Shown here: piece after piece, positions 34,128 through 44,118 of the stretch
Position numbering within the stretch: position 1 is the first letter of the stretch
How the letters are laid out: each line of letters begins with the position of its first letter
Assembly (NCBI GenBank): GCA_035496935.1
Contig: DATJED010000010.1
Span: 434,001 to 498,000 of the forward strand
DNA length: 64,000 bases
Origin: Pseudopedobacter sp035496935
GTDB lineage: Bacteria > Bacteroidota > Bacteroidia > Sphingobacteriales > Sphingobacteriaceae
Reading direction: 5' to 3'
Notes under the pieces: model-generated
Seen by the model: only the letters and a program-made list of their open reading frames with translations
What the model was told of the DNA's origin: nothing
Database searches by the model: none
Made by a program: the position numbers and the translations under genes

Positions 34128-35000
34128 ATGAAGAAAGCGGATAATTCAATTATCATAGGAGCGGATATAGGAGGCTCACATATTACAGCAGCTATAGTAG
34201 ATATCAATAAGAAATGTTTGATAGGAAATATAGTTAGAAAAAATGTGAATAGTAAAGGAAGTAAAGTTGCCATTTTAGAAACGTGGGTAAATGCGGTAAA
34301 AGAGGTGATTTTACCATATCATGGTGAATTAGATAAACTGGCTTTTGCTATGCCTGGTCCATTTGATTATTCAAAAGGAATTTCATTGATTAAAGGATTG
34401 GATAAATTTGAGGCTATATATGGGTTAAATGTTAAAAGTTATATGTCCAATGCCTTAAATATTCCTGAAGAAAATATTTTGTTTAGAAATGATGCAGAAG
34501 CTTTTTTACATGGAGAAATGTTTTGTGGAGCAGGAAAAGATTGCCAAAAAGCTATTGGACTTACATTAGGAACGGGTTTTGGTTCCGCTATTAGCCAGGA
34601 CGGATTTACTAAAGATTTAAATTTGGGTAGTGAACCTTTTAGAAAAAGTATCGCGGATGATTATTTTTCAACTAGGTGGTTTATTGGAAGATACTGGGCT
34701 TTAAAAGGAGAAAAGCCGGCGAACGTGAAAGCGTTTCTTGATTTGGCAAACATAGATATACAAGCTGATATTTTCGAAGAGTTTAGTTTGAATCTCGCAG
34801 ATTTTCTTTCAAGATATTTGATAAACGGAGATACTGTAATCTTAGGTGGAAATATAGCCCAATCCAGTCACTTATTTTTACCACTATTGGAACGTAATTT
34901 ATCAAAACAGAATTTAAATATTACATTTAAGCTAGCCGGATTGAATGAAGAGGCTGCATTAATAGGCGCAGCCGCTTCCTTTGAAAGCATATCCGTGTAA
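34128..35000 (+). CDS. ROK family sugar kinase
   Basis: 290 residues. The ATP-binding motif IIGADIGGSHITAAIVD is near the N-terminus; AFAMPGPFDY, LFRNDAEAFLHGE (catalytic Asp) and GLTLGTGFGSAI follow, with VILGGNIAQSS near the end. There is no DNA-binding domain, so it is a kinase and not a NagC-type repressor. The usual ROK zinc-binding Cys cluster (CxCGxxGC) is absent. It would phosphorylate a hexose released in the periplasm and imported by the MFS permease encoded 17 bases downstream. Confidence 0.9.
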   Translation: MKKADNSIIIGADIGGSHITAAIVDINKKCLIGNIVRKNVNSKGSKVAILETWVNAVKEVILPYHGELDKLAFAMPGPFDYSKGISLIKGLDKFEAIYGLNVKSYMSNALNIPEENILFRNDAEAFLHGEMFCGAGKDCQKAIGLTLGTGFGSAISQDGFTKDLNLGSEPFRKSIADDYFSTRWFIGRYWALKGEKPANVKAFLDLANIDIQADIFEEFSLNLADFLSRYLINGDTVILGGNIAQSSHLFLPLLERNLSKQNLNITFKLAGLNEEAALIGAAASFESISV

Positions 35001-35017
35001 ACCTAAAAAAAGACCAA

Positions 35018-36253
35018 ATGAACCAAAAACCCTCCTTTACGGATAAGAAATTTGTCCTGACTTTTATTTTTGTAACCTCATTATTTATGTTATGGGGAAT
35101 AGCTCATTCTATGAGTGATGTTCTAAATAAGCACTTTCAAAACGTATTGAATGTTTCCAAATCGCAATCGGGTTTAATCCAGCTATCGGTGTTCGGGGCA
35201 TATTTTATCATGAGCGTACCTGCCGGCATGTTTATGAAACGTTTTGGATATAAGACAGGTGTGCTGTTAGGTTTATCACTATTTGCCACGGGCACTTTTC
35301 TTTTTGTTCCCGCAGCCAATGCTGAATCATTCGGATTCTTCAGAATAGCGCTATTTATTTTAGGATGTGGGATGGCCACGCTCGAAACAGTGGCTCACCC
35401 TTTTATTGCAGCTTTAGGGGATCAACGCACCAGCGACAGGCGTATGAATTTTGCGCAATCTTTTAATGCCGTCGGAACAATCATAGGACCTCTTTTAGGT
35501 TCCTATTTTTTACTGAGAGTTACGTCTTCTCCAGAAGCGGTTGGAAATCTGGATTCCGTTAAAAGTTTATATGTAGGAATTGGTTGTTTTATTCTTTTTG
35601 TAGCCGGATGTTTTACATTTATTAAAGTTCCTACCTTAATTGATCCACATAGTGTAGCTACAGAAGACAGCTTAGAAGCTGTAAATGTTGATGTTGCGCC
35701 GGGTAAAAAGTTGATTCAACATCGTCATTTTGTTTTTGCAGCTATTGCGCAGTTTTTTAATGTGGCAGCACAAGCCGGTACGTGGGCTTATTTTATTAAT
35801 TACGGTGTAGATGTGATGGGCTTTACCGATAGTAAAGCGGCTAATTTTATGGTCCTGTTTATGGTGTTTATGGCCGTTGGACGTTTTGTGGGTACTTATT
35901 TAATGAAGTTTTTTGCACCCAATAAATTATTGGCGGCATTTGCTACAGGTAGCATCATTTGCTGTTTACTGGTAGCTCAAGGCTGGGGTTGGGCATCTTA
36001 TGGCGCATTACTGATGATTAACTTTTTCTTTAGTATCATGTTCCCTACTATTTTTAGTTTAGGATTAAAAAACCTTGGAAAGCATACACAACAAGCAGCC
36101 TCATTTATATCAATGGGAGTTGTCGGAGGAGCGTTTTTCCCATTGATAATGGGCTTGGTTGCCAACCATGATGTTGCACACGCTTATTATTTACCTATTA
36201 TTTGTTATGCGTTTATTTTCTTGTTTGCAGTTAAACTTTACAAAGTAAAATGA
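35018..36253 (+). CDS. MFS sugar permease, FucP-like
   Basis: 411 residues with about 12 hydrophobic segments. Typical FucP-group segments are FVTSLFMLWGIAHSMSDVLN (near the N-terminus), GAYFIMSVPAGMFMKRFGYK, GMATLETVAHPFIAALGD and AQAGTWAYFINYGVDVMG. Members carry L-fucose, glucose/galactose or similar sugars with protons across the inner membrane. It is placed between the ROK kinase and the fusion hydrolase, whose ATG overlaps its stop by 4 bases (ATGA), so all three are co-translated. Confidence 0.92.
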   Translation: MNQKPSFTDKKFVLTFIFVTSLFMLWGIAHSMSDVLNKHFQNVLNVSKSQSGLIQLSVFGAYFIMSVPAGMFMKRFGYKTGVLLGLSLFATGTFLFVPAANAESFGFFRIALFILGCGMATLETVAHPFIAALGDQRTSDRRMNFAQSFNAVGTIIGPLLGSYFLLRVTSSPEAVGNLDSVKSLYVGIGCFILFVAGCFTFIKVPTLIDPHSVATEDSLEAVNVDVAPGKKLIQHRHFVFAAIAQFFNVAAQAGTWAYFINYGVDVMGFTDSKAANFMVLFMVFMAVGRFVGTYLMKFFAPNKLLAAFATGSIICCLLVAQGWGWASYGALLMINFFFSIMFPTIFSLGLKNLGKHTQQAASFISMGVVGGAFFPLIMGLVANHDVAHAYYLPIICYAFIFLFAVKLYKVK

Positions 36254-38157
36254 TAAAAGCTGTTCGCTATATCGTTCTTTTAGTATTGATTCAAAGCATG
36301 TTTTTGCTAGCTGTTGGCTATGCTCAGTCAAAAAATGGTTATGATTTTTACCCCGTAAACAGAAAAATTCAAGGATGGGTTGGTTCTGGTTATTATAACG
36401 GGGCATCCTTAATGGTGGCGAAAAATAATCAGATCATTTTTGAAAAATATTACGGTAATTATCGTCCAGAAACGATAACCTATATCGCTTCTGCCGGCAA
36501 ATGGCTGGCGGCAGCTACTATTGCAGCATTGGTTGATGAAGGCAAGCTATCTTGGAACGATAAAGTAATAAAGTGGTTGCCCGAGTTTACCGACGAAAAA
36601 GGTGAAGCAACTTTAAGGCAATTGTTATCTCATACTTCAGGCTATCCAGATTATCAGCCAAAAGGCGAAAGACCTGATAATTACCAAACATTAAAAGAAT
36701 CGGTTGCGCATATTGTTAGCCTTCCGGCTGATACTTTGCCGGGGACAAAATTTAAATACGGTGGTTTGTCTATGCAAGTAGCAGGTCGGATGGCCGAATT
36801 GGCTACGGGAAAAAACTGGGAACAAATTTTTCAAGAAAAAATTGCGATTCCATTGCTGATGAAATATACTCATTTTACTCCTGTAGATGAAACTCCTGGG
36901 CACAATCCAATGCTGGCTGGTGGTGCTAGAACATCGCTTCAAGACTATATGAATTTTTTGCAGATGATTGCAAATGATGGTGTTTTTAACGGGAGTAGAA
37001 TCTTATCTAAACAAGCAATTGATGAAATGCAGGCAAATCAGATAGGAAATGCACTTGTAAATAGTGGCGAATTTGTAGAAAATGTTAGAGCAAGTTTGCG
37101 AAAAGATATTTATGGCTTAGGCGAATGGCGTGAGGAAGCAGATAAAAAAGGAAATGCTGTTTTAATCAGCAGTCCAAGCTGGGCTGGCGCTTATCCTTGG
37201 ATTGATAAAACCACAAATACTTACGGTTTCTTTTTAGCCAGAGTTGCCCAAATGAAAAACGGCTTTAACCCGTTTCTAGCGAGTCCGGTTTTGCCTTTAT
37301 TGGTGCGTGATGTCTATAAAAAAGCAAAGGAGAAAAATGTAAAATCAGGTTATATCACCACAAAAGATGGTGCAAAGATTTATTATGAAGAAAAAGGGCA
37401 GGGCGACCCTTTGATTTTAATTCACGGGCACTCTTTTGACCATCAAATGTGGGACAATCAATTTGATTTTTTCGCAAAGAATTATAGAACCATACGTTAT
37501 GATTTAAGAGGTTATGGTCGTTCTTCAATGTTTGAAGAAGGAAAACCTTTTATGCATCAGCAGGATTTATTAGAACTGATGAACACCCTGAAAATCAAAA
37601 AAGCGCATTTAGTGGGCTTGTCTTTAGGCGGTTTTGTGGCCACCGATTTTTTAGCGGTACACCAAAATAGATTGCTTTCTGCAACCATGGCAAGTGGCGA
37701 TATTTATAATATGCCCGGCCCGGATGTACCCTGGACTGCAGAGGAGATTTTAAGAAGGAAAGCCGAGATTGAAAATTATAAAAAACAAGGAATAGACGCT
37801 AATAAACGGAAATGGTTTGATGCTTTAACCATAAGAAACAGTAAGGTTTTAGAAAATATTCGCAGACCAGTTTGGGACGCTATTTATAAATGGGATGCGT
37901 GGCAACCCTTGCATATAGAACCTCGTTTGTTGTTTGGCACCTCAGTTATTCCAATGCTCAAGAAACTTAAAGTAACCATCCCGGTTTTAATACTTACCGG
38001 AGAAGCAGATAGTGGAAAGCAGAATAAACTACTGCCCTTAATCCCATCAGCAAAACAAGTTTTTATAAAAGACGCCGGACACATGAGCAATCTGGAAAAC
38101 CCTAACGATTTTAACCGGAAAGTATTGGATTTTTTATCATCTGTACATAACAAATAG
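36250..38157 (+). CDS. Secreted fusion: serine beta-lactamase-like esterase + alpha/beta hydrolase
   Basis: 635 residues with a signal peptide (LLAVGYAQS). Residues about 35-360 are a class C beta-lactamase-like domain with the SxxK motif SAGK (S81, K84), a YGG in place of the usual YxN, and LRQLLSHTSGYPDY. Residues about 370-635 are a complete alpha/beta hydrolase: LILIHGHSFDHQMWDNQ, nucleophile GLSLGG (S458), VLILTGEAD, and His in AGHMSN. The two serine-hydrolase folds are normally separate genes. In this context one or both may remove acetyl, methyl or feruloyl esters from the polysaccharide; antibiotic resistance is not suggested. Confidence 0.9.
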   Translation: MIKAVRYIVLLVLIQSMFLLAVGYAQSKNGYDFYPVNRKIQGWVGSGYYNGASLMVAKNNQIIFEKYYGNYRPETITYIASAGKWLAAATIAALVDEGKLSWNDKVIKWLPEFTDEKGEATLRQLLSHTSGYPDYQPKGERPDNYQTLKESVAHIVSLPADTLPGTKFKYGGLSMQVAGRMAELATGKNWEQIFQEKIAIPLLMKYTHFTPVDETPGHNPMLAGGARTSLQDYMNFLQMIANDGVFNGSRILSKQAIDEMQANQIGNALVNSGEFVENVRASLRKDIYGLGEWREEADKKGNAVLISSPSWAGAYPWIDKTTNTYGFFLARVAQMKNGFNPFLASPVLPLLVRDVYKKAKEKNVKSGYITTKDGAKIYYEEKGQGDPLILIHGHSFDHQMWDNQFDFFAKNYRTIRYDLRGYGRSSMFEEGKPFMHQQDLLELMNTLKIKKAHLVGLSLGGFVATDFLAVHQNRLLSATMASGDIYNMPGPDVPWTAEEILRRKAEIENYKKQGIDANKRKWFDALTIRNSKVLENIRRPVWDAIYKWDAWQPLHIEPRLLFGTSVIPMLKKLKVTIPVLILTGEADSGKQNKLLPLIPSAKQVFIKDAGHMSNLENPNDFNRKVLDFLSSVHNK

Positions 38158-38186
38158 CACACCGGTATTTATACCGTACAAAATTG

Positions 38187-40547
38187 ATGTTTATGAAAAT
38201 TTTAAGAATTAGAAATAAAAAATATTGCATTTATATAGTACTCCTAGTGGGTTCATTTGTACTAAATGCTAAAGCACAGGGAACAAAGCAACATCCTTAT
38301 CTGTTTTTCACAGAAAAGCATATTCAAAATTTACAAAATCGTATCAAGTCCGATACTTTAATGGCAAGGGTTTGGACAGATATGAAGTCCAATGCCGAAA
38401 AATCGGTTGAATCGAAAAAAGGAGGAGATATACGTGAAATTGCGCTTGCCTACCGAATGACAGGTGATAAAAAATTTGCAGATAGAGCCAAAGAGATGCT
38501 GTTGCCAGTTTTACAGAAAGAAGCGTGGGACGGTTTGGACGACCGTACACCACGTTGGAATTCTGCACTCGGAACGGCACATACACTAGAAGTTGTTTCC
38601 AATGTTTACGATGCCATTTACGACAACCTTTCTGCAAAAGATAGGAAATACATGGCTGGTCGGATTGTGAAATTAGGTATAGAACCATCTTTTGGAGATT
38701 GGATTTGGGAACCAAGCAGGATACATTCTTTAAATGCAATGGGTCACAACTGGTGGAGCTCAATCGTTTTTGAAGCAGCTACAGCTTCGCTAGCTGTTAT
38801 GGATGAAATTCCAGAGGCAAAAGATTGGGTTAAAAAGGCAATGAACGCCAGTAATGAGTGGTTTTATTTTTCGGGAAGCGTTTTAGAAAATAAGCCAAAA
38901 AGCTTTGATGACAATGGCGGATTTTATGAAAGTATAAACTATGCCAACTTTGGAGTTTCAGAATATTTGTTTTTTAGGGTGGCCTACACCAATGCATTTG
39001 GGGCGATAAAAATGCCCTATGACAGTTTGCTGGAAAAAACCATGGATTGGTTTATCCAAAACAGCTATCCAAATAAAAGCCAGTTAATGTCTGTAAATTT
39101 TGGTGATAGCAGTCCTCATGTAAATGCCGATAGACCTGTGAAGTTAATGATCGAATTGGGTTTTGATAAACCCAGCTATCGCTGGTATTTGGATCAGATA
39201 GGAACTAAACATCCCTTTAAAGAGGACTTAAATATCAATACGGCAATGGGTTTGGTTTACGAACCTTCAAAGAAAGCAGTGGCAAAAAATCCAGGTCTCC
39301 CTACTGGAGCAATTTATAGTGATATGGGCTGGGCAACCATGCGTTCTTCTTGGGATAAAGATGCTACAATGTTGGCTGTTAAAAGTGGTTTTACTTGGAA
39401 CCATGCTCATGCAGATGCCGGCTCTTTTATCCTATACCACAACGGCGAAAATTTATTGATTGATGGAGGAAATGTTGGTTATGGCGCACCAGAGTATAGC
39501 GATTATTCGGTAACCAGTCAGGCACATAATGTGATATTGTTTAATGGTGAAGCTCAAAATCCACAGGATCAATATCATGCAGTAAAGACATCCGGACATT
39601 TATATCACCTCATTAATAGCGATAATTTTAAATATTTATTGGCTGATGCAACAGGACCAACTTCAGAATATTTTCTAAGGAACTACCGCAACTTTTTATG
39701 GATCGGTAACGTGATTTTAGTGGTAGATGATGTAAAAGCATACGATTATGGAAAATTTGAATGGTTATTACATTACACCGATCAAGCCAAAAAAAGAGGT
39801 ATTGATTTAGATATCACTAAGGGAAATGCCAGCGTGATTGTACGCCCGCTTTTCCCAGAAACTTTAGCTAATGGTTATCCTCATGATTTTCCGGAGAAAA
39901 TGATTTTAGAGGAGAGAATGGGCGTAAAAGATCACGAACCTAATGTGAAAGTTCCATACTATGCCATTTCCCCGCCCGAGAAATATCAGCAAACCAAATT
40001 CATCAATGCCATTATCTTATTAGATGATAAAAATAAAGTAAATAATGGCTCGGCACTATCCTCTATGGCGAGTGCTAAAGATGGGCGTAGCAACTTACCA
40101 GTGATAGAAAAACTAGAAGGTAATGATTATATAGGCGTAAAAATTACTCAAGATGGTAAAACTACAGAAGTGTATTTCAACTTAAAAGCTGATGGCAGAT
40201 TAATGCATCGTGATAGCCACAATGAGATGAACGGTTGGCAAACCGATGCTTATATGATGGCGCTTACTTACCCAGCAAAAGCCGAAAAGCCAACACCTGA
40301 CAATTTAACTGGTTATTTTGTAAGCAACGGTAGTTACCTCAGGAATAATAGCAAAAGCATCTTCGGCTCGCTATCTAAAGTTTTTATGTACGCATCTGTT
40401 GAAAACGGAAATGCAAACATCAGGTTGCAAGGCCAGCCTTACATCAATGCTACGTTTAACATCAAAAAACCAAAACAGTTTGTTTTAAACGGTAAGGTTG
40501 AACAACCAATTTATAATAAAGCCGGTTTAGAAATCACCATAAAATAA
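38187..40547 (+). CDS. Heparinase II/III-like polysaccharide lyase
   Basis: About 786 residues; the start is ATG 38187 or ATG 38193, the latter giving the more compact signal peptide (ending NAKAQ). The N-terminal alpha-toroid (HPYLFFTEKHIQNLQNRI, LSAKDRKYMAGRIVKLG, LNAMGHNWWSSIVFEAAT) is followed by a C-terminal beta-sandwich with the lyase motif WNHAHADAGSFILYHNGENL and SVTSQAHNVILFNGE. The family includes PL12, PL15, PL17 and PL21 enzymes, which break uronic acid linkages by beta-elimination; the specific PL family cannot be decided by eye. It complements the GH88 gene upstream. Confidence 0.85.
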   Translation: MFMKILRIRNKKYCIYIVLLVGSFVLNAKAQGTKQHPYLFFTEKHIQNLQNRIKSDTLMARVWTDMKSNAEKSVESKKGGDIREIALAYRMTGDKKFADRAKEMLLPVLQKEAWDGLDDRTPRWNSALGTAHTLEVVSNVYDAIYDNLSAKDRKYMAGRIVKLGIEPSFGDWIWEPSRIHSLNAMGHNWWSSIVFEAATASLAVMDEIPEAKDWVKKAMNASNEWFYFSGSVLENKPKSFDDNGGFYESINYANFGVSEYLFFRVAYTNAFGAIKMPYDSLLEKTMDWFIQNSYPNKSQLMSVNFGDSSPHVNADRPVKLMIELGFDKPSYRWYLDQIGTKHPFKEDLNINTAMGLVYEPSKKAVAKNPGLPTGAIYSDMGWATMRSSWDKDATMLAVKSGFTWNHAHADAGSFILYHNGENLLIDGGNVGYGAPEYSDYSVTSQAHNVILFNGEAQNPQDQYHAVKTSGHLYHLINSDNFKYLLADATGPTSEYFLRNYRNFLWIGNVILVVDDVKAYDYGKFEWLLHYTDQAKKRGIDLDITKGNASVIVRPLFPETLANGYPHDFPEKMILEERMGVKDHEPNVKVPYYAISPPEKYQQTKFINAIILLDDKNKVNNGSALSSMASAKDGRSNLPVIEKLEGNDYIGVKITQDGKTTEVYFNLKADGRLMHRDSHNEMNGWQTDAYMMALTYPAKAEKPTPDNLTGYFVSNGSYLRNNSKSIFGSLSKVFMYASVENGNANIRLQGQPYINATFNIKKPKQFVLNGKVEQPIYNKAGLEITIK

Positions 40548-40550
40548 ATT

Positions 40551-42491
40551 ATGAGGACTAGAATTTTAAAAATGGCCTGTATTTTTTTTGCGTTTTTACC
40601 CTTTGGAGTGTTTGCACAATCTCATTATCCCGGTCAGCAAAAAGGAAAATTTAAAATCGCAGATGCTTTAGAACCAACAATAAATGCTTTTGATCTTTCT
40701 GATGTCCGTTTACTTGATGGGCGTTTTAAGGATAATATGCAGAGAGAGCAGAAATGGCTGTTATCATTAAGTACACAACGTTTATTACATACTTTTAGAA
40801 CAAATGCAGGTGTTTATGATGGGAATGAAGGTGGATATTTTACAGTAAAGAAATTAGGCGGTTGGGAATCTTTAGACTGTGAGTTAAGAGGGCATTCAGT
40901 GGGGCATATCCTGTCAGGTTTAGCTTTAATGTATGCATCAACAAAAGACGAGGTATATAAATTAAAAGGAGATAGTTTGGTGGCAGGTTTAGCAGAAGTG
41001 CAAAAAGCTTTAAATCAAAATGGTTATTTAAGCGCATTTCCACAAGAATTAATCAATAGAAACATAGCTGGTCAGCGTGTTTGGGCGCCTTGGTACACCT
41101 TACATAAAATATATTCGGGTTTGATAGATCAGTATTTATATAATGATAATCAGCAGGCGTTAACTGTGGCAACCAAGATGGGCTTGTGGGCTTATGATAA
41201 ATTACAGTCTGTTACGCCACAACAGCGAACCATTATGTTACGTAATGAATTTGGTGGCATTAACGAATCGTTTTTTAACCTTTACGCCATTACCGGGGAT
41301 GAGAAATTCAGATGGTTGGCAAACTTCTTTTATCATAACGAAACTTTAGATCCGCTAAAAGAAGGTGAAGATATTTTAGATAAAAAGCATGCAAATACTT
41401 ATATCCCAAAATTAATCGGTTTAGCCCGTCAATATGAGTTAGAAGGTAATGGTGATGGACAAAAGATTTCCTCTTTTTTTTGGAACACAGTTGTTGAACA
41501 TCATTCGTTTGCAACAGGTAGCAATAGCGATAAAGAAAAGTTTTTTAAAGCAGATGATACTTCAGACCACTTATCAGGCTATACCGGCGAATCGTGTAAC
41601 GTTTACAATATGCTGAAACTAACTCGCCATTTATATACCCAAACGGGCGATATTAAATATGCCGATTATTATGAAAAAGCTTTGTTTAACCATATTTTAG
41701 GTCAGCAAGATCCACAAACGGGAATGATTGCTTACTTTTTGCCGATGTTGCCCGGAGCTTTCAAGGTTTATAGCACACCCGAAAAATCTTTTTGGTGTTG
41801 CGTAGGTACAGGTTTCGAGAATCAGGCTAAATACGGCGAAGCCATTTACTATCACAAAAATAACCAACTATTTGTCAATCTGTTTATTTCATCAGAACTA
41901 AACTGGAAAGAGGAAGGTATTAAACTAAAGCAAGAAACCTCATTCCCTGAAAATGGAAAAATTAACCTAGAGCTTTTGGAAGCAACTAAACAAAAGGTTA
42001 CCATTAATTTGCGCTATCCAAGCTGGGCAACAAGTGTTTCTGTTAAGATTAATGGCAAAAGTCAGAAAATCCATCAAAAGCCTGATAGTTACATTGCTTT
42101 AAATAGAACTTGGAAAAAAGGAGATAAAGTTGCGATTGACTTTGGTATGGAATTGCACCTTATTACTGCAAAAGACAATCAGGATATCGCCGCTGTAGCG
42201 TATGGTCCAATTGTATTAGCTGGACAAATGGGAACCGAAGATTTTATAGATGGTGCACCTTTCTCTGATCCCAAAAAGTATAACGACTATTATACTTATG
42301 ATTATAACGTCCCTAAAGATATCGTTAAAAGTTTAAAACTGAATAGAAATAAGCTCGGCGAAAGCATCATAAAACTTGATGGGCAACTTTTAACCTTTAA
42401 AACAAAGAATGAAAATATTGTTTTACGACCATTATATGATACCCACCATGAAAGATATGTGGTGTATTGGGATATAAAACCCTCCAAATAA
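40551..42491 (+). CDS. GH127/GH146-type beta-L-arabinofuranosidase
   Basis: 646 residues with a signal peptide (PFGVFAQ). The all-helical barrel has RLLHTFRTNAGVYDGNEGGY, CELRGHSVGHILSGLALMY and APWYTLHKIYSGLIDQY. The zinc/nucleophile set of beta-L-arabinofuranosidases is complete: GESCN (E347, C349) and FWCCVGTG (C416, C417), corresponding to E338, C340, C417 and C418 of the Bifidobacterium enzyme HypBA1. The C-terminal part is a beta-sandwich. It removes beta-linked L-arabinofuranose, found in plant glycoproteins, arabinan tips and rhamnogalacturonan II. It is 3 bases after the lyase gene, so probably in the same transcript. Confidence 0.93.
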   Translation: MRTRILKMACIFFAFLPFGVFAQSHYPGQQKGKFKIADALEPTINAFDLSDVRLLDGRFKDNMQREQKWLLSLSTQRLLHTFRTNAGVYDGNEGGYFTVKKLGGWESLDCELRGHSVGHILSGLALMYASTKDEVYKLKGDSLVAGLAEVQKALNQNGYLSAFPQELINRNIAGQRVWAPWYTLHKIYSGLIDQYLYNDNQQALTVATKMGLWAYDKLQSVTPQQRTIMLRNEFGGINESFFNLYAITGDEKFRWLANFFYHNETLDPLKEGEDILDKKHANTYIPKLIGLARQYELEGNGDGQKISSFFWNTVVEHHSFATGSNSDKEKFFKADDTSDHLSGYTGESCNVYNMLKLTRHLYTQTGDIKYADYYEKALFNHILGQQDPQTGMIAYFLPMLPGAFKVYSTPEKSFWCCVGTGFENQAKYGEAIYYHKNNQLFVNLFISSELNWKEEGIKLKQETSFPENGKINLELLEATKQKVTINLRYPSWATSVSVKINGKSQKIHQKPDSYIALNRTWKKGDKVAIDFGMELHLITAKDNQDIAAVAYGPIVLAGQMGTEDFIDGAPFSDPKKYNDYYTYDYNVPKDIVKSLKLNRNKLGESIIKLDGQLLTFKTKNENIVLRPLYDTHHERYVVYWDIKPSK

Positions 42492-42498
42492 TCAACCA

Positions 42499-44118
42499 AT
42501 GATTAAAACTACTCTTACTGTATTTCTTGCCCTTTGTATTCACCTTGAAATTTTCGCACAAACAGCTGTTTGGCAATGGTCAGTACCGGTAAAAACCATT
42601 ATTTCAAATGAAACCAAAGATCATCCGCAGGCATTTTTATGGGTTCCAGAAAATTGTAAACACATCAAAGGAGTTGTTTTTGGACAACATAATATGTTAG
42701 AAGAAGGCATTTTAGAAAGTCCAGCGTTTAGAAAGAAAATGACAAAATTAGGCTTTGCAGAAATTTGGGTAAGCCCTGCAATAGACATGGTTTTTGATTT
42801 TAATAAAGATGCAGGTAAAGTTTTTAATGATATAATGAAAACTTTGGCAGAAAGTTCTGGATATGATGAACTGAATTTTGCACCAATTGTGCCTATCGGA
42901 CATTCTGCTGCCGCCAGTTTTCCTTGGAATTTCGCCGCTTGGAATCCCGACAGAACTCTAGCAATCATATCAGTTAAGGGCGATGCGCCACAAACTAATC
43001 TTACCGGAAGTGGTCGTCCAAATCCGGATTGGGGAAAAAGAAATTTCGATGGAGTGCCTGGAATGATGGTAATGGGCGAATATGAGTGGTGGGAGGATAG
43101 GCTTGCGCCAGGTTTTAAGTATTTAACTAAACATCCAAATACACCAATAACATGGTACGCGGACGCTGGACACAGCCATTTCGACTATTCCGATGAATTG
43201 GTTGATTATTTAGCAAGCTACATTGAAAAAGCAGCTGCTTATAGATTGCCAAAAAAATATCCAAGGTATGGAAAGGTTGGTTTAAAACCCATTGATCTAA
43301 AAGACGGTTGGTTAATGGATAGGTGGAGAAATGACCAGCTACTTACTGCCGAAGCTGCTCCATTTAATGAGTATAAAGGTGATAGAAGTGTGTCATCATG
43401 GTGTTTTGATAAAGATATGGTAAACCAAACAATTAAAAGATACGATGCCCAACGAGGAAAACAAAAGCAGTTTATAGGCTTTAAACAAAATGGCGAGTGG
43501 TTAAAGCCCCAAAAGACACATGCAAATTTTCATCTTAAATTTAGTCCCGAAGAGGACGGGATTACTTTTCATATAGAAAGTGTTTTTACCGATAGTTCCA
43601 GAATTCATATTTCTGCAGATCATGGAAAAAATAAATTGGCCTTAAACCGTATTTGTGGCCCGGTAAAAAAATTGAATGATACCACTTTTAGAGTTGATTT
43701 TCAAGGGATAGGATTTAGTCCGCGTCGTTCTACTGAAATCTGGTTATTGGCATCTTCATCGGCAGATAAAAAACATAAAGCTGTCGAACAACAGGCCGTG
43801 TTAAATTTTCCGCTTTTTAATAAGGAAGGCAGAGTACAGAAGATCACTTTCCCCGAAATTGCCAACCAAAATGTAAAAGCTAAATCAGTGTTATTAACAG
43901 CAGTATCTGATGCCGGTTTGCCTGTACATTATTATGTTAAAGAGGGACCAGCTATATTGGATAGAAATAAAATCGTTTTTACCAAAATTCCGCCAAAAGC
44001 AAAGTTTCCGGTTAAAGTTACCGTAGTTGCATGGCAATATGGAACAACAATAGGCAGTAAAACACAATCAGCAGAACCTGTAGAACGAAGTTTTTACTTA
44101 GAAAAGAAGATTAAATGA
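42499..44118 (+). CDS. Secreted alpha/beta-hydrolase, probable carbohydrate esterase
   Basis: 539 residues with a signal peptide (EIFAQT). Residues about 25-265 look like an alpha/beta hydrolase: VVFGQHNMLEEGILE, nucleophile elbow PIGHSAAASF, MVMGEYEWWED and a C-terminal His in ADAGHSHFDYS. Residues about 300-539 are beta-rich with no family I can name (FHLKFSPEEDGITFHIES, KITFPEIANQN, VHYYVKEGPAIL). The neighbours suggest de-esterification of the polysaccharide before or during hydrolysis. The next gene overlaps its stop by 4 bases. Confidence 0.75.
   Translation: MIKTTLTVFLALCIHLEIFAQTAVWQWSVPVKTIISNETKDHPQAFLWVPENCKHIKGVVFGQHNMLEEGILESPAFRKKMTKLGFAEIWVSPAIDMVFDFNKDAGKVFNDIMKTLAESSGYDELNFAPIVPIGHSAAASFPWNFAAWNPDRTLAIISVKGDAPQTNLTGSGRPNPDWGKRNFDGVPGMMVMGEYEWWEDRLAPGFKYLTKHPNTPITWYADAGHSHFDYSDELVDYLASYIEKAAAYRLPKKYPRYGKVGLKPIDLKDGWLMDRWRNDQLLTAEAAPFNEYKGDRSVSSWCFDKDMVNQTIKRYDAQRGKQKQFIGFKQNGEWLKPQKTHANFHLKFSPEEDGITFHIESVFTDSSRIHISADHGKNKLALNRICGPVKKLNDTTFRVDFQGIGFSPRRSTEIWLLASSSADKKHKAVEQQAVLNFPLFNKEGRVQKITFPEIANQNVKAKSVLLTAVSDAGLPVHYYVKEGPAILDRNKIVFTKIPPKAKFPVKVTVVAWQYGTTIGSKTQSAEPVERSFYLEKKIK

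Noticed and set aside
36250..37330. Beta-lactamase as an antibiotic-resistance gene
   Set aside because: It is fused to an alpha/beta hydrolase and embedded in a sugar-use operon, and its motifs are of the esterase-like class C type; a role in polysaccharide de-esterification is more likely.
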